The notes: a model not told the origin generated them from the letters alone. Counted from the stretch's first letter, positions 1-12,150 are shown. The stretch: 64,000 nucleotides of DNA from Echinometra lucunter (GCA_029962745.1 CM057152.1:28549361-28613360), one strand, 5' to 3'. Made by a program: numbers and translations.

Positions 1-666
1 ATGTTCACAGTAAAGATTTCTGGAAAACTGGTAAATAATATTCATTATCCTTCATGAATATGATGCAATATTCTCCTGTGTTCACTAATTCACAAACTTG
101 TTATAATATATTTATCTCATGCAAATTGATGGACGATTCAAGGACGATTTTGTAACTTGTAATTTTGCTGTAACATAAGCTGTTTTTGTCATAAACACAG
201 ATGGAAATCATAACTTGTGTGAGCATTTATCAATGTCCAGTTATATATCTGGCATACTTTGTATTTGTATATTTCCTATGATTCATATTTGTAGATGGCC
301 CTGAAGAAGATTACATGTTTATCGAAAGAAAACATGTTTGCTCATCCAGTGAAAACACTTTTCCTGTTTACTAATTGAAAATATCCAGTTGTCTGTCTCA
401 TTTAATCTCTGGTTCATTTGAGTATTACCATTTTTATCATCATTATTATCATTGATTGAAACCATGCATCAGAAATGAAATTAGAGAGAAAGTTTATAGT
501 TAACATCACGTTTTGTTGTCGATGTTCATCTTGATACAGACACTCAGATTCTGATTTGAATATGTGAATATCCCCTCATCAGCAGAAGTCTAGATAACAA
601 CTTCTATTAAAGAATAAGAGAAGCAAACCTTTTCAAATAACACTACAAAGCTGATTTGTCTTGCAG
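1..666 (+). other. intron of carbonyl reductase copy A (no exon seen)
   Basis: This stretch precedes the first recognisable exon of copy A. By analogy with copy B it should be intron 3. I looked for the preceding exon (the segment carrying the TNFFAT-like motif of copy B) and do not see it, so exons 1-3 lie outside the window. The sequence ends in a normal acceptor (ttgcag) at 661-666. Nothing else is recognisable. Confidence 0.6.
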
Positions 667-1906
667 GGTGGTGAATGTAGCCAGTGTCTATGGTGCCGAT
701 ACCTACTCCAGGAGCAGTCAAGATCTTCAGAAGCGATTCAAAGAGGTGGATACTGAGCAAGGCATCATTGATCTCATGAATGAGTTTATCAGGTAAGATG
801 GCCAATGGTTCGACATATACTCTGGCAACCATTACCATAGGCTTGCGTTTTTCAAGGACATAGGAGGAAAGTTAGGGTTGGTCAGTGGAGATCTGCAGAA
901 GCGATTCAAAGAAGTAGACACGTGCCACTGAGTGTCATTAATCTCATGAATGAGTTTGTTCTAGGTGAGTTTGTTTAGTGCTGTTTAAGAGAAGCTTGAG
1001 TTCTGGAAAGATTAAAAATGATTTGTGAGCTTTCTCATTTTTTGATATGAGTTAGAAAGAATATAATAGTAGAAGGTTCCCTGAAAATTATTGCCAGTTG
1101 GCTCAGTGTCTACCTGTCGAACCATTTGGTTTGAATCCACTCCAGGCAGACGACTGATGAAGAAGGCAGTGTTAACATGCTCCTTCCCTTTTCCGTAGAT
1201 GAAGGCTATGTTACTGTGGAAAAAAAAATATGTTCCTATACTATCTGAACATTTGAACAAGCATAAGAGAACCTCATTTGAGGTTCTGTCTCTCCACGAC
1301 ACATCTAGTAGTTTGCACCAGCACTGCATTTCAGCAGCCTCCAGTCCAAGAAAGATATACAACGACTGGAGGCTGCTGAAATGTGGTGCTGGTGCAAACT
1401 ACTAGGTGTGCCATGGAGAGATAGAACCTTGAATGAAGAGGTATTACGCCATGTTCAAGAAGAGTGCATGCTGATTGAAACGATCAGACAAAGACAGAAG
1501 AAATGGATAGGACACATAATGCAACATGATGGTTTGATGGTCAGAGTTATAGAAGGTCACCTGCATGGAAAGGAGGCAAAGGGAAGACCTCATAAAGGCT
1601 TCCTAGATGAGGATATGAAGAGCTGAAAAAGATGACTCAAGAGGGTAACAATTGGAGAGACATTTGTCATAGAAATTAATTGGGTTACTGAACCTGTCAG
1701 GAAACTGACAGATTACTATTGATGATGACAGGAGAAAACTCTGATTAAGTGGTACACTTGCGCATTCCAATCAGTTATAGGCCTACTGGGAGAGGAGACC
1801 CAAGGTTTACATTAATTCAGTTTGCTCTTCCCATCTCCCAGGCATAGGAGAAGACAAAAAGCAGTAATGATGTTTGATAATGATAATAGTAATTATAATT
1901 ATGATG

Positions 1907-1941
<35 letters not shown>

Positions 1942-2449
1942 AATGATAACAGTAACAACAACAATAATAATGAGTAATTCCTAAAATTGGTGCCTCAAAG
2001 GGGTCAATCATTGTTAATGCTGAAGCTATCTTTCCATTTCTAGTGCTGCTAAAGAAGGCAAGAAAACGGAGTTTGGCTGGGACAGATCTGACTACGGAGT
2101 CAGCAAGCTAGGTATGATTGCTCTTACTAGAGTCCAAGGGCAGGACATCTCAAAGGACTCTCGCAGGAAAGATATTCTCATCAACTCTGTAAGTATCTCT
2201 GTAAAATCCTTGGTAAAGCATGTGAAGGAATGATATTTTGATAGGGGTTGAAAAGCTAATGCAATTTCAAGCTTTGTGGAAGAGAGTCACCATCTTTCCA
2301 TGTTAAGGACCTAGTGAACTCTTGGTAAAAAGAGGAGGAAACCTTGGTGTAGTTGTACACCTACTCATCCTAACCAGTTTTACTGGGAGGAGAGATGTTA
2401 GGGTTACAGCAATTCAGTTTGCCTCTCCCCTCCCACCCACAGATGATGC

Positions 2450-2517
<68 letters not shown>

Positions 2518-2883
2518 TATTCTGTGCTGGTTTTGATAGATAAAAGTAGACAGACGAATGTAGAACAAATAACCGTGGAGATGAAAATAATTCCGAAATA
2601 TCGGAATTATATTGGAATTATTTTCATCTCTACAGTTTTTTGTTTTACATTCTTCTTGTCTACTATTATGCACTTTACTTATGGAGTTATCATATTCTTT
2701 GAAAATTTACATTTGTTTATGCAGTGTTGCCCTGGTTGGGTAGCTACAGACATGACAAACAACTCAGGACCTCTAACCATCGACCAGGGTGCTGTCACAC
2801 CAGTCTATCTCGCTCTCCTTCCCAGGGGCAGTTCACACCAGGGGCTTTTCTTCGTTGACAAAGTTGTCAAGGATTTTTGGTAG
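667..2883 (+). CDS. CBR1: carbonyl reductase-like short-chain dehydrogenase, copy A (3' exons only)
   Basis: This is the C-terminal part of a classical short-chain dehydrogenase/reductase of the carbonyl reductase (CBR1/CBR3) type, a cytosolic NADPH-dependent enzyme reducing aldehydes, ketones and quinones. Exons are 667-792, 2044-2188 and 2725-2883 (stop TAG), joined in phases 2, 2 and 0, exactly as in copy B. Visible motifs are VVNVAS, which keeps the catalytic Ser (codon 683-685), then YGVSKLG with the catalytic Tyr and Lys, then CCPGWVATDM and TPVYLALLP near the C-terminus. The 5' exons with the Rossmann TGxxxGxG motif fall outside the window, so this is truncated by the window edge, not broken. 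It lies about 10 kb upstream of paralogue copy B in the same orientation, and the first bases after the exon 4 donor are similar in both copies, which indicates tandem gene duplication. Orthology to a single vertebrate CBR gene is not implied. Confidence 0.88.
890..962 (+). pseudogene. degenerate duplicate of carbonyl reductase exon 4
   Basis: About 100 bp after exon 4 of copy A, this segment repeats that exon's 3' half. It begins with the DLQKRFKEVD coding sequence, then meets indels and an in-frame TGA, and regains similarity at the LMNEFV-coding part followed by a gtgagt donor-like site. Several bases match copy B better than copy A. I read it as a decayed tandem exon duplication, not a usable exon. 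Confidence 0.75.
1268..1346 (-). mobile_element. LINE reverse-transcriptase C-terminal fragment, inverted copy
   Basis: Read on the minus strand this encodes AAEMQCWCKLLDVSWRDR, the region after the reverse-transcriptase domain in many LINE-type ORF2 proteins. It is the inverted partner of the copy starting at 1364, with an 18-bp spacer between them. Confidence 0.6.
1364..1700 (+). mobile_element. LINE ORF2 C-terminal remnant
   Basis: Translation gives CWCKLLGVPWRDRTLNEEVL, then a RQRQKKWIGHIMQHD segment and a GRPH motif, followed by a frameshift and stop. This resembles the post-reverse-transcriptase tail of LINE ORF2 proteins (typically R-R-x-L-x-W-x-G-H and G-R-P). It is a dead 3' fragment inside copy A intron 4. 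A related fragment occurs at 51718-51975. Confidence 0.65.
1868..1975. repeat. AAT/GAT-type low-complexity tract
   Basis: Imperfect trinucleotide-like tract (taataa, gataat and variants) in copy A intron 4. It produces a spurious Tyr/His-rich reading frame on the minus strand. Confidence 0.8.
2453..2513. repeat. (AT)n microsatellite
   Basis: About 30 uninterrupted AT dinucleotides in copy A intron 5, about 210 bp before the last exon. Confidence 0.97.
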
Positions 2884-3650
2884 TTGTGAAAGTGAAAATG
2901 CATTAAATTTCCTGACACTTGCATGCAAATGGTTTATGCAGTGGCACTTTTGCCACTTTAGGGAAGTGGTCTTGAAATGTTTGAGGCATTGTGCTGTAAA
3001 TGGAAGAGTGCATTCCAGAATTATGAAAATTTTCAACATTTTTTCATAACTTAATTTTCCGGCCATAAACAATCAATGCACAATTAGCAGCCTTGGTGCA
3101 ACTTTTTTGTGAAAAAAATATGCCAGTGGGCGACAGTTCTTGAACTGTGCTTAAATTTGGGTCAATGTAATTTGGAAATGCCAGCCTTGTTGCACACATG
3201 TTGTCGTGATCTGAACTCATATGACCTTGTGCAACTTGTATTGCTAACCCATTGTCCAAAAGAACTGGGCGGCCCCTGTAAAAAACCTATGGGAAAATAA
3301 GAAAATTCAGTAGTCGAAGAATACACAGAATGTGCACCACAAAATAGCACCACATGGCACACATAATTTTTGGGCAGGAGAGGACCAAAATTTGTGCAAG
3401 TGTCAGGATATGGCCTTCGATTTTCCAAGAGATGAGAGGAATTGACTGAATTGAATGATTCATGTACTCTAAAAACAACAGTTCAAATATGCTCAGTCAA
3501 ATAACCGAATAATTTCATTCTTGAGCATGGTTAAGGTTGCTTCAGTCATTAAGTAGTAAGCTTTCAATACAACATGGTTAGAAGAAGGAGCAGCTTTGAA
3601 ACTGATGCAGTAGAGGAGAATCAAAGTAGTAGCTTATTAAAATGTTAAAA

Positions 3651-3800
3651 CGATTTGGCTGAATTTAATTGTTGAGACTATTTTTTTTCATTAGCATATT
3701 TCAACTTCTATTTCATATTATAATGATATGGCTGAATTTAATTGTTGAGACTATTATTTTTATTAGCATATTTCAACTTCTATTTCATATTATAATGATA
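3651..3800. repeat. about 74-bp tandem duplication
   Basis: Two adjacent near-identical copies, both carrying tggctgaatttaatt followed by a T-rich stretch and atttcaacttctattt. Confidence 0.9.
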
Positions 3801-4371
3801 ATAACAACAATATTTTTAAAGCACAACATATCCATCTCTAGAGATGTTCAAGGTGAATACAAGATAATTTCAATTAAATAAGATAAAAAAATTATACATG
3901 AGACCAGTGCATAAAAGAAAGGATGAAAATAAAAATGGCTTAAGGAGAAATCATACAGTAATTCACTCTGACTCCATAGTTATTTGATAGTCCATGTTGA
4001 AAAAAAGATTGTTAAGTGAATTTAAGCAGCTGTTAATTATTCTTATCAGTGAAAATATTGTACTTCTGATAGACCTGTTTTTTTTTTCTTACTAAAGTAG
4101 ATAATTGAATTTATGTGTTTGGACCCTGGAACACTTTGTAAATATTGGAGAAAAAATGTGGTGATCTTGTTTTGAACCTGACGATATTTCTCCAAGATGT
4201 TTTGATGCTTACTTTCCTAACTGGACACTACAAAATGACAATAAATTGTTAAATGATTGGTTGTTTTACCCGACTGCTAAGGAAACGTGTTTATACTTGT
4301 AGTTACACCCAAGCGACCAACAGCTTTCAGTCCTCTCCCAGGAACTTTGTAATGAGGATTAATACCTTACC

Positions 4372-4451
4372 ACGGGCCATTAGTGCATTCACTTGGTTTC
4401 GAACCCTGGTACTCCCAATTACAAGACCACTGCCCTGCCAATGAGCTATTG
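4372..4451 (-). repeat. tRNA-derived element, tRNA-Thr-like head
   Basis: On the minus strand the sequence reads atagctcattggc (A-box-like), then gtcttgtaatt (an anticodon-loop-like cTTGTaa), then ggttcgaaacc (B box). It resembles tRNA-Thr(TGT), but the anticodon and acceptor stems do not pair well. A SINE head or tRNA pseudogene is more likely than a working tRNA. Confidence 0.5.
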
Positions 4452-5787
4452 GTGGTAGAGCATGTAGAACATTAGAAACACAGAGTCTTTCATTTCATAT
4501 GTGATGCCAAATTTTCAAATTAAGTCCTTTGCAGAGCAATGCATATTATGAAGAATATAGATATATTTTGTCTTGACTTTGCCTTACTGATTTAAGAATG
4601 TAGACTACACATGGGGATACAGTACTGAAGAAAAAAGTCTGCATTGACCAACATTGGTTGAAACAATAGGTGACACTTATCACAGTGTATATACATTTTT
4701 TTCTTTTACATATGAGAATACTGTTATTGCAAATTGTTAATAAATGAATCAGCAAACAATGGTTTAAGGAAAGCATATAGAAGCAAAAAGTTAGTTTTTT
4801 TTTTTACCATTTCAAAATAAAACATAGTTCTCTGTAACGATTAGAAGATATGTAAAACTTTCAAAGTGATCTTCTAACACTCTTCGCTATTTTTATATCA
4901 TGTGTCTATCATTGTGTAATATAAACATCATTTTTATACTTTGATTTTTAAGTGAAGTAATAATGTGCGGGATTGCATGGGAGTTTAAAGCCAAACAGAG
5001 CTTTTAAGGGTTATACATCTAGGCTTTTAGCATTTTTCTAGTACATGTAATATGACAATGATTAAAGATAATCTTTAAGACTTGCATTAGATTACATTTT
5101 GATGTATGACATACATATTCTGGATTGATTATAGTATGGATAGTAACATTAAATCTGTACTTTGGGGCATTTTGACCTGTAAATTCAAATTCAATTCATA
5201 TACCTCAATGATGTAAAATAGTTTATCAAGCATGTATAATTATGTAATTGTATATTACATTTGTAATTAATTTTGATTTATACTGTACAAAATTATAAGT
5301 ACCTGAAAAGAGTTTTCAAATATTTTATTGGGATATTTTAGGTTTTCATGCAATGTATCTACGATGAATGCTGATCTTGTTCACAAATATTATCTGTCGG
5401 AATAGAACTAGTTAAAACTAGTGCCATGAGATGTTCTTGAAACTGTGCTTTGCCTCAAGAGTCTAGATCAATGTTGGGCAGTAGTTTCAGCAATTGCCCA
5501 GAAGTAAAAAGTCCACTTCTATTTCATTAATCATATCGCAGTACATGTATTCCAAATGTGGATTCTTTAAAATAAAATTTGGTGAAAAATTCTTCTAACA
5601 TGTAGGAATAAGAGTTCATGTGTAAACCTGTCTTATTGCATACATCATCCAACGTACGTGCATTCATGTAATGTCCTTCATTCCACATGTTGCCGACGAA
5701 AAGGAGTTATTGCTGTGTGCATTAAAAGTAGTTATGTTAAGAATTTTATACAATACTATTTCCCCCTCTCTTATTTCTCTCTGTCAC

Positions 5788-6172
5788 TTGAACTGGATGA
5801 AAGCATGTAATGCTTTGTGGTATCCCATACCGTATATATGTTTGTGATGAAATTTGAGCTCCTATTTTTTATTTTTTTATTTTTTTATTTTTTTGTTTTT
5901 TGAAATAAAAATCTAGATCTATAATCATATCTGGCTTTTGTTAATCGTGTATCTAAGGATGATTGCAATATATTCTGTAACTTTAACTGGATGAAAGCAT
6001 ATAATGCTTTGTGGTATATATGTTCATGATGAAATTTGAGTTCCTATACATGTATTTTTGTGGGTAATAAAATCTAGATTAAAAGAAAAAAATCTATATG
6101 ATAACATCTAAATTTACAACCATATCTGGCTTTTGTTAGTCGTGTATCTAAGGGTGATTGCAATATGGTCTG
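5788..6172. repeat. imperfect tandem duplication, about 190-bp unit
   Basis: The blocks aactggatgaaagcat and ctggcttttgtta recur in the same order at 187-194 bp spacing, separated by T-rich filler. Confidence 0.85.
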
Positions 6173-6839
6173 TAGCTTGTTTTTTAATTGTTAATATCCT
6201 GTAAATGGTGTGGCTTAATTTGCTGGTCTTCACTTTTAATTCAGATTTCAAGAGGAAGTTGAATACATACAGGCTAAGGATAAGAGAAAGCCAGTTACTG
6301 ACAGCATTTGATGACAGGGGTAGGGGAGGGGGAGGCATGTAAATTTGTTTAAAATAGATTTTTTGAGGGATGTTTTAAAGATCACACTGTAATTCCCACT
6401 TCAAATTAGGCATTCCTTTTTTTTTTTTACTCATTTTTTTTTTTAAGGTAATGGGCTATGCATAGAACAAATACATATTTATTTACATCAATTTTTATCT
6501 TTTTCACCAGAGGGGTGTTGACACACAAAAAAATCCGTTTGAAGTTTTTTTTTTAATTCTAAGAGCTTAGTCTGTAAATCGCAAAATGATGTCCTATTCC
6601 TTCCTTGTGCGGGCTGTTTATTCACATTAAACAACTAATTTGTTGGCCTAAAGGTAAGGATCCTTTTATTCTTTGTGAATTATTGCAGTTTTCCAATTGG
6701 CTGATAAATGAATTTCAAATATTTTGCAGTATGATTTATAAATGACATTTTGAAAAATAAAATGAAATAAAATCTATGAATCTAATTCTGAATCTGAATT
6801 GGCAAATTTTCTGTGACTGCAATTGATGGAAAACTATTA

Positions 6840-6845
6840 TGTGTT

Positions 6846-6876
<31 letters not shown>

Positions 6877-6893
6877 GTGCGGTGTGTGTGTAC
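6840..6893. repeat. (GT)n microsatellite
   Basis: GT-rich dinucleotide tract with a few GGGT interruptions. Confidence 0.9.
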
Positions 6894-7030
6894 ACAGTTC
6901 CATTTTATTATGATGCACTGCATGAATACGTGGAAACCTCTAAAGAATAGAATTATACTAGTGAAATAGAAATGCAAATTTATTGGAATCGATTCCTGAC
7001 AGAACAAGATTACTATTTAAAAAAACAATA

Positions 7031-7211
7031 CAGTGGAAACTCAGTATAACGAGGTCCTTGGAACCATCAAAATTACCTTGTTATGGCAGGAATCTTGTAT
7101 ATCAGAGTTGAAAAACAATAGAATATAAAGAGAAGGGACCAGAATATTACCTAATTGTCATATCAGGAATATTGTTGTATCAGATCTCTTAATTATACCG
7201 AGTTTCCACTG
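7031..7211. mobile_element. 181-bp Tigger/pogo-like MITE
   Basis: Begins CAGTGGAAACTCAG and ends with the inverse complement (GAGTTTCCACTG), flanked on both sides by TA (7029-7030 and 7212-7213). The GTATAACGAGG-type subterminal sequence is typical of Tigger/pogo-like Tc1-mariner elements. There is no coding capacity. A relative lies at 23475-23650. Confidence 0.8.
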
Positions 7212-7728
7212 TATGTTATATAGGAACAAACTTCTAGAAAGGTAGCATATATTACAGGAAATTTATAACATGAAGAAGGGGAAATAAAAACATGGTACTA
7301 GTGACAAAGTAATCTTCCCTGGTAAGATTATTATGCATCGTAAGTGGCGGCGATTTCATGTAAGAATACGGGGAGGGGTGGCAGAAACACCGAAGGCACC
7401 ATCATTACAGGGCCTACCCTCGTGCGGGAAAAAGTACCCTGAAGAAACATGTAGGCCTAAACAAGTAGGCACTAATTAGAAATAGACTAACCGTACGTAA
7501 ATGGCTACTTGACGGGCATGTGTCATTGTTAATAAGTGGAAAGTGTGAATTTAAAATCCCCCCCCCCCTCCATTAACAAAGTTTGATAATTCATTTCCAT
7601 TACATTTTTACCTCTTGAACAGATTCGCAAATACAAAATACTAACAAAATAGATAAATAAAAATATTAAGCTTTGGAAACCAAGGGGGGCTATCCCCCCT
7701 CGATTTTTTTTCGGGGGGGGGGGGGGAG

Positions 7729-8219
7729 TGTCACAGGGTAGGGCTCTGAGCTCTACCCAATGACTGGATCAAGGCTTCTTCGACAAGAAATAACAAATGC
7801 ACAATAAAACCGAATAATTAAGGTTCAATTAATATACACGCTTTATTGAACTGTATCAAATCGATCAGTATTATCCGGCATATGATAAGATGAACAAAGC
7901 AAATGGACATATGAATTTATGAAATAATGGACATGAACTGTTACACCACTGAATAGAATTAACTAAACTAAATACACTCTGCAAATAGATGCATGCGATT
8001 CTAGTACGGTGTAATCCCTATTCTAAAGAAGTCTAAAGAAGCCTCCAAAGTGCCGTCATCAATCGGTCTTCAGTGAGCTTGCTTGACTCTATTGCGTCTA
8101 GTCTCTGTTCAACCAGACCCTCTTAGAAAGTTAGAACCCAAGAACAGCTTCCAAGGATATAGCCCTGCGGCTGTGAAGTCTGTCTTCCCAGTTCTTACTC
8201 CAAACTTAACACCCTGTCA
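7729..8219 (-). mobile_element. candidate solo LTR
   Basis: On the minus strand a 491-bp segment begins TGACAGGGTGTT and ends CCCTGTGACA, with an internal AATAAA. These are TG...CA ends with short inverted termini, like Ty3-type LTRs. I see no matching target duplication and no second LTR, so the call is tentative. Confidence 0.35.
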
Positions 8220-10032
8220 ATTTAATTGAGTAAATCAACCCTCACAAGAATTCGGAATTTCCCAAACAATACCCAAACATGAATATTATATTCTGAGAGT
8301 ATGAATATCAGTTACTTCAGCAATGTTAAACTGGATATAGCATTTGAATTTTTGCATTTCCTTCACTCATGAAAATTTGATGAAATCTTTAAACATTATA
8401 TAATCATATATAAAATGCTTCTAGCTGGTATGTGAAAATCACGATAAATGATACAAATTATTACTATTATAATACAATACAACCCCATCAGTGAGATCTG
8501 AAACATTCACCAATAATAATATTGTTATTTGTATTCTCCTAAAAGTATGGACATCTAAGACTAGTATGACAAAGATAAAAGATTTGTTTTGACTTACAAC
8601 TTTCGTTGGTGTATTAAACTCAGCAAGTAGTCTTCTCAGGACCTCTGTCCAAAACTCCTCTGAGTTATCGAGAATAAAACTTCTACCTCTCAATAAGGCA
8701 CAAATTTGTAACGTTTGCTTCCACCAAACTATAGCAGGGTGGACCAGTATACCGACGCTGCGTCGAACCCCTTCAGCTAGATAGTTTCTTAATTCTGTAA
8801 AATGGCTGGTCTCAAAAAACTTTCCCAATGTTTCCCAGTTTTGTTCACCCTTTCAACATGTAAGTCTATGTGTAACCAATCAGAGTTATTTTACCTTTCT
8901 ATTAAGTTTCCTCATTCATTTGGAGAAAAGTACATTTTCCTTAAAGAAGCTTAATTACGATTGGTTAAAGAAGTTACACCTTTTTCCGGAGAAGTCTCTT
9001 CTTGGAAGGGACACTGGTTCAAACCACAAGTCTTAGATGGCCTTGTGACCCCACACAGTACTGCCTTAGTGGTTTTCATTTGTACTGATTTATTACAAAC
9101 AACTCTCCCACTTGTAAATGGATGTCTTCATTGTGTTTCCTTAAGATGCTGATTGTCTATGTATTAACACCTGGTCTACTGATAACTAATTGCTCCCTCT
9201 TCCGATCTGGATTACCCCTTTTATTGCTGTGGTCAAGCTCAAAGAAAGATCCCCTCTTGCCGAGGTCTCTGACCCATTTTCCTGGTATGTTGAAGCCCCT
9301 TTCTTATTTGACAAATATTGGTTAGTTCTTCATTTAGAATATCTGTGAGATGTGAATTGGGTCAAACTTTTCACTGCTAGAGTGGGTTCCTGGAAAAACA
9401 TATATATTATACCAGTCACCTCTTAACAGGGGGGGGGGGGACACATCCCCCTTCCCCTAGGATTGCCGCCTATGTCCATCGTATACACAAATGAATGCCT
9501 GGATAAATGAATATATTTAAATGAACAAAATAAATGAATAACAATTTGAATAATGCAATAAAGAAGAGAAAACATGGTTTCAAGAGCCTGATTTTCCCCC
9601 TTTTTTTCCCCTTCAGATCTTACAAATTCGTATGAGAAAAAAAAAATGGGGAGAAAAAAGAAATGAAAAGAATTACCTCCATTATTACAGCCGACTATCA
9701 AATCAATCCAATTGCAGCTAGGCAACGATTTAATGGAGAAAGCAACATGAGCACTCTTAAATCCAAAGTTAGATGAAAACTGAACGCAGAGTATCAATAT
9801 TTAGTTGTCAGGGAGACTTGTTTAGCGCAATCCTTAGTTCCTTACCCGGATCCTTACCAACCATTGTTTGGTCATCGATGGTCAGACACTCAGACTACTT
9901 ACTATGAAGAAAACTCTGAGCCAATCAGAATGCATCATGCACAAAACTTTGAGCCAATGAGAACTCCGTAACTAGTGCGAGCGCGTTGTTATTATTACCA
10001 CTGATTATTACGTAACAGTGGTATGGGTATAC
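8220..10032. other. intergenic, no supported gene
   Basis: A minus-strand open frame at 8439-8828 has coding-like texture (ending near a gtaagt) but no domain I recognise. The rest is low-complexity, A/T-rich sequence with a G run at 9429-9440. I cannot assign a function to anything here. Confidence 0.4.
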
Positions 10033-10119
10033 TATAGCGATATATAGCACGTGCTAGCGCAACGCAGACTACTCGTCTGATGTGATGCACTGGTTCAGTG
10101 AAACCATGAGTGAAAGTAA
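10033..10119. repeat. 87-bp direct repeat, left copy
   Basis: Identical over 87 bp to 12374-12460 (starts tatagcgatatatagc, ends gagtgaaagtaa). The two copies bracket a 2254-bp insert. Confidence 0.95.
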
Positions 10120-10364
10120 TACAATTACATGTGTTTCATTGCAAATAAAGTAATTTTCGGCTTGCTCCCTTCGCTCGCTCGCAAAATTTAAAAACATGTT
10201 GGTATCTATAGCAAGATGCATCATTTCCCCAAAATTTTAGAACGCTTTAAATAGTCCCAAAGACACCTTTGTTCTAGATTACTGTCGTTACAGTGTTTTT
10301 AATATTTTATTTTAAAAAACACATGCACACGTTGGTACCAATATGCACATAGCACATTACATTA

Positions 10365-10490
10365 TGATGAAAAAGCAATGTAGATAAAATGCCTTGCTCA
10401 AGGGCATAAGAGCCGTGCCTTGGATCGAATCCCGGACCTTAGCGTCTCCAGTCAAGCGCCTTGAACCACTCCACTACGCAGTGGCGTAAT
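10365..10490 (-). mobile_element. tRNA-derived SINE (Ser/Leu-like head)
   Basis: On the minus strand GTAGTGGAGTGGTTCAAGG (A-box region) is followed by GGGATTCGATCC (B-box-like) and then GCCCTTGAGCAAGGC, a block often seen in the body of deuterostome SINEs. It lacks a paired acceptor stem, so it is a SINE, not a tRNA gene. Confidence 0.6.
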
Positions 10491-12150
10491 GAGCCAAAAT
10501 ATGGGGGGGGGGGGGGGGGGGCTCAATCTTTGCGAGGAGCGAAGCGACCAATCCTGAGGGAGTGTAGCGACCGAGCCGGAGGTACCCCCCCCCCTCACGA
10601 TACGGAGCTTTTTCATTTTTTCGACTTGTGTGCAATCTGCAAAACCTGAAAAGGAAATTCCAACTTCAGTTCAGTTCAATTTTTATTTTTTCCTATTTCC
10701 AACAAAAAAGTAAATATCATGAAAAATAAATATTTGAAGTAGAATACATGCAATATGAAACATCAAATTTGATGACATGTACCCTACTGTTATGGATAAG
10801 CGTGTCATGAATCTACCGACGGGAAAAGGATTTTTTCGTGAATTTGGAAACATGATTATGAAAACATGCAGCCCAAAAAATCTTCCCAAGTTTCAAACAA
10901 ATGCCAGCATTACCCCCAATACTTTATTATGATAATAACAAAGACACTATGAAATAAAAGGGACGAGCCTGGGAGAGGGTGTGATGCGATGGGGTACCAG
11001 GGTTTCACTCCCACAGTGGGGTAGCTAGGATTTCCTTTTAGGGGGCGGTAGTGAGCACGCAAAGCATGTGAATCACTTACTGAGCGCGCGAAGCGCGCTC
11101 CCTAGGGGGGAGGGTGGAGTTTCCCCCTCCCGCGCGAAACGCGGAAGCTCCGACGTTCTTGGAATTGTTCCTTGTCTGCTCCCGCTCTTCCTACGTTCTC
11201 TCTTACCTTTTTCTTTTCTCGCTCCCGCTTTTTTTCTTCTATTTTTTTTCTTTCTTTTTTTTGTTGGCGTTTTGGAGGGGGCGACCGCCCCCATCGCCCC
11301 CCTTGGCAACGCGGGTGCACTCCCATGGTAAAGGAGCTTTTTGCAGTATTGATGGTTTGCAGCTCTGTAAAAGAACACTATTTGGGACAACAAACTTAAA
11401 GCCCGTGTCTAGTTTGGTAAATCTAAGAATATTCATCATCAAAGTTTGAATCCATTGTCAGATAAACAGATAAAATCAAGTGTAAAACAATTAGTATTGA
11501 TATTATGCTTGTTTTCTGCCTTGCTGTGCATGCTATTGGGGAAATTGTGAATGTGTTACTTAACAGTAGAAAGGGAGTCTAGGGAGAAATAATGAAATTC
11601 GCGTGATATCACTAATATAAAATTGAAAATACACCATGGTTGAAATTTATTTATCTCCACCCCCCCAAGCCCCCCCCCCCCTCCAGTACACCAGTGGCAC
11701 TACGGCACCTCTACGACATGTTATCGTTAACATGATCCACATTCACCCGCACGAACTTATCCACTCAGTGCAATGGCTGTGCAAATACGCAGCAGGGGGC
11801 GGGGGGGGGGGGGCAGGGGCAGGGTGGAGGATACCCCTCAGAAATTTTGAATACATTTTTATTACTGAAAATTGTCCAAAAATCCACCAAAAGTGTGTAC
11901 CAGATCCTTCAATTTCAATTTTCAAAATGTAAAAGCGCCCTCATGACCAGCTTGGTCGCTTTGCTCTCTCGCTTTCATATTTCTTCGAAAATTTTATGCG
12001 CCTTGCCCCCCCCCCCCCTGCGCGGAAAAAATTTCTGCGTACAGCCATGCTTGGGTGGAAAAAATTTCTGCGTACAGCCATGCTTGGTGCCCCCCCCTCC
12101 CCCCCCCCCCCCCCCCATGCATTGACCCACGGTACGCCACTGCTGGAGAT
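10490..12150. mobile_element. composite of repeats with CAGTGGCGTA-type ends and G/C runs
   Basis: CAGTGGCGTAATGAGCC occurs at about 10480, a related cagtggggtagctagg at about 11015, and the inverse of the same end (gtacgccactg) at about 12132. Between them are long G runs (10503-10520, 11797-11812) and C runs (11676-11688, 12007-12017, 12091-12116), gcgcgaagcgcgc-type GC-rich patches and low-complexity C/T sequence. This looks like nested nonautonomous DNA transposons. Long Pro/Ser-rich open frames here are composition artefacts. Confidence 0.55.

Larger units (their letters stand above)
2884..7028. other. 3' UTR of copy A and intergenic DNA
   Basis: No coding exon is recognisable here. The interval should begin with the 3' UTR of copy A (an AATAAA occurs at about 4241). 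It contains a short tandem duplication (3651-3800), a tRNA-like element (4372-4451), a tandem duplication at 5788-6172, a GT microsatellite and homopolymer A/T runs. The short open frames have no recognisable domains. Confidence 0.5.

Noticed and set aside
4372..4451. Functional tRNA-Thr gene
   Set aside because: The A box, TGT loop and B box are recognisable, but the stems do not pair, so a tRNA-derived relic is more likely.
8439..8828. 129-codon minus-strand open frame with coding-like texture
   Set aside because: No recognisable domain, no clear splice partners, next to a candidate solo LTR. Left as unassigned, not called a gene.
11068..11449. Several overlapping Pro/Ser/Phe-rich and Lys/Arg-rich open frames on both strands
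   Set aside because: They overlap each other in a C/T-rich low-complexity tract; composition explains them.
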